A stretch of DNA of 64,000 bases from Muricea muricata (taxonomy: Eukaryota; Cnidaria; Anthozoa; Malacalcyonacea; Plexauridae). Positions 63,523 to 64,000 of this stretch are shown in pieces. The stretch spans positions 29,545,282 through 29,609,281 of the forward strand of contig OY979718.1 in the NCBI GenBank assembly GCA_963855995.1, in the 5' to 3' direction. The notes under the pieces are model-generated. The model was not told where the DNA came from. It made no database searches and was given only the letters and a program-made list of their open reading frames with translations. Both the position numbers and the translations under genes were made by a program. Each line of letters begins with the position of its first letter. Position 1 is the stretch's first letter.

Positions 63523-64000
63523 ACATCATTTTAAGTTCTAAAACGTCACCCTGATCGATTTAAAACGGCAATTTTAAGTTGGTGATTTGAGCATATTTTT
63601 ACGCTCAAATCACTTCTAGAACGCTTAAAACGCGATTTTGATTGTTCTAAGATCGTTTCTTTTCAGTTTACAAGCAAGTTATAGGTTTCTCATTTCAACA
63701 TGTCATTTCGCTCATCCCGTTGGTTTGAGCGCCAAAAACCTGATTCCCAACTTGCTAAGTTCTGCAATTACCATTTAGAAGGTCTCTTTTAGGTCCGTGA
63801 TTGCAGTACATCATTGCGCTCAACTCGTTCACTTTAGCACTGAAAACATCATTTTAAACTCTAAAACGTCACCCTGATGGATTTAAAACGGCGATTTTAA
63901 GTTAGTGATTTGAGCATGTTTTTACGCTCAAATCGCTTCTAGAACACTTAAAACGCAATTTTGCTGGTTCTAAGATCGTTTCTTTTCAGTTTACAAGAGA
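63523..64000 (+). repeat. Satellite monomers F and G (partial) at the window end
   Basis: A type F monomer (63523-63845) and the first 155 bp of a type G monomer (63846 onward), cut by the window edge. They match 30930-31407 at an offset of 32593. Confidence 0.85.

Larger units (their letters stand above)
1..64000 (+). repeat. 323-bp satellite array, head to tail
   Basis: The whole window apart from the two LINE copies is one tandem repeat. Taking the word ACATCATTTT as monomer start, starts fall at 1, 324, 646, 969, 1290, 1613, 1936, 2259, 2582, 2905 and so on, a spacing of 321-324 bp that continues to the last start at 63846. All monomers have the same orientation. Short indels explain the length scatter, for example a lost G in the B monomer at 324. 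About nine linked-variant types occur, and adjacent monomers differ far more from each other than from homologous monomers thousands of bases away, the signature of higher-order repeats. The array runs off both ends of the window. No function can be read from sequence; centromeric, pericentromeric or other heterochromatic satellite are the usual possibilities. Confidence 0.97.
31576..64000 (+). repeat. Super-higher-order repeat block 2 (about 32 kb)
   Basis: This is the second super-block, with the same order of monomer types and the LINE at the homologous site in the same orientation. By alignment to block 1 it would end about 168 bp past the window, giving a length near 32.6 kb. Relative to block 1 it gains five monomers at 33.2-34.8 kb, loses one at 42.0-42.1 kb, and has a rearranged stretch at 62.26-63.36 kb. 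Elsewhere differences are scattered single bases, for example 4381 C versus 37572 G, 5224 T versus 38415 G and 6051 G versus 39242 T. Confidence 0.9.

Noticed and set aside
1-64000. CRISPR array
   Set aside because: Repeats are contiguous 323-bp monomers with no unique spacers and no cas genes, and the LINE is eukaryotic.

Overview
This 64-kb window is a eukaryotic, almost certainly metazoan, satellite array. A head-to-tail repeat with a monomer of about 323 bp (range roughly 319-324) fills it from end to end, all in one orientation. The only other content is two copies of a 3.2-kb LINE-type non-LTR retrotransposon and one short low-complexity insertion. I see no host gene, rRNA, tRNA, CRISPR array or prokaryotic feature. 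The LINE (APE-type endonuclease, a Ser/Thr/Pro linker, an RT with a YADD box, a short 3' UTR with a stem-loop and a (TAA)n tail) looks like the CR1/L2 group. Its wording resembles elements I associate with cnidarians and other marine invertebrates, so an anthozoan-like genome is my best guess, not a demonstrated identity. SATELLITE TYPES: monomers fall into about nine recurring types, which I label A, B, C, D, E, F, G, H and J. They are distinguished by linked variants, and many monomers are mosaics of two types. I count about 179 monomers. LAYOUT, super-block 1 (1-31575): 17 monomers (A,B,C,D,A,E,F,G,A,B,C,H,E,D,A,B,A); LINE at 5475-8668 on the minus strand; 12 monomers (8669-12543); a 23-monomer higher-order unit of 7417 bp present twice in tandem (12439-19855 and 19856-27272); an extra copy of its last 8 monomers (to 29960); and 5 monomers A,B,E,F,G (29961-31575). 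Super-block 2 (31576-64000) repeats the same order, with the LINE at the same place (38666-41859) and the 23-mer pair again at 45307-60140. It differs by a 5-monomer expansion near 33.2-34.8 kb, the loss of one monomer just right of the LINE, and a rearranged 3' end near 62.3-63.4 kb with a 49-bp net insertion. INTERPRETATION: the window holds very nearly two periods of a super-higher-order repeat of about 32 kb, with 23-mer, 8-mer and 4-mer repeats nested inside. Variants shared at homologous sites show that the LINE inserted, lost its frame and was then duplicated passively with the satellite. They also show that the 23-mer pair is older than the 32-kb duplication. The LINE copies differ at only two positions that I found, so the large duplication is very recent, or it is an assembly duplication, which sequence alone cannot exclude. 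The many 60-80-residue open frames in the monomers are best read as chance openings in satellite DNA. A centromeric or heterochromatic role is plausible but not shown.
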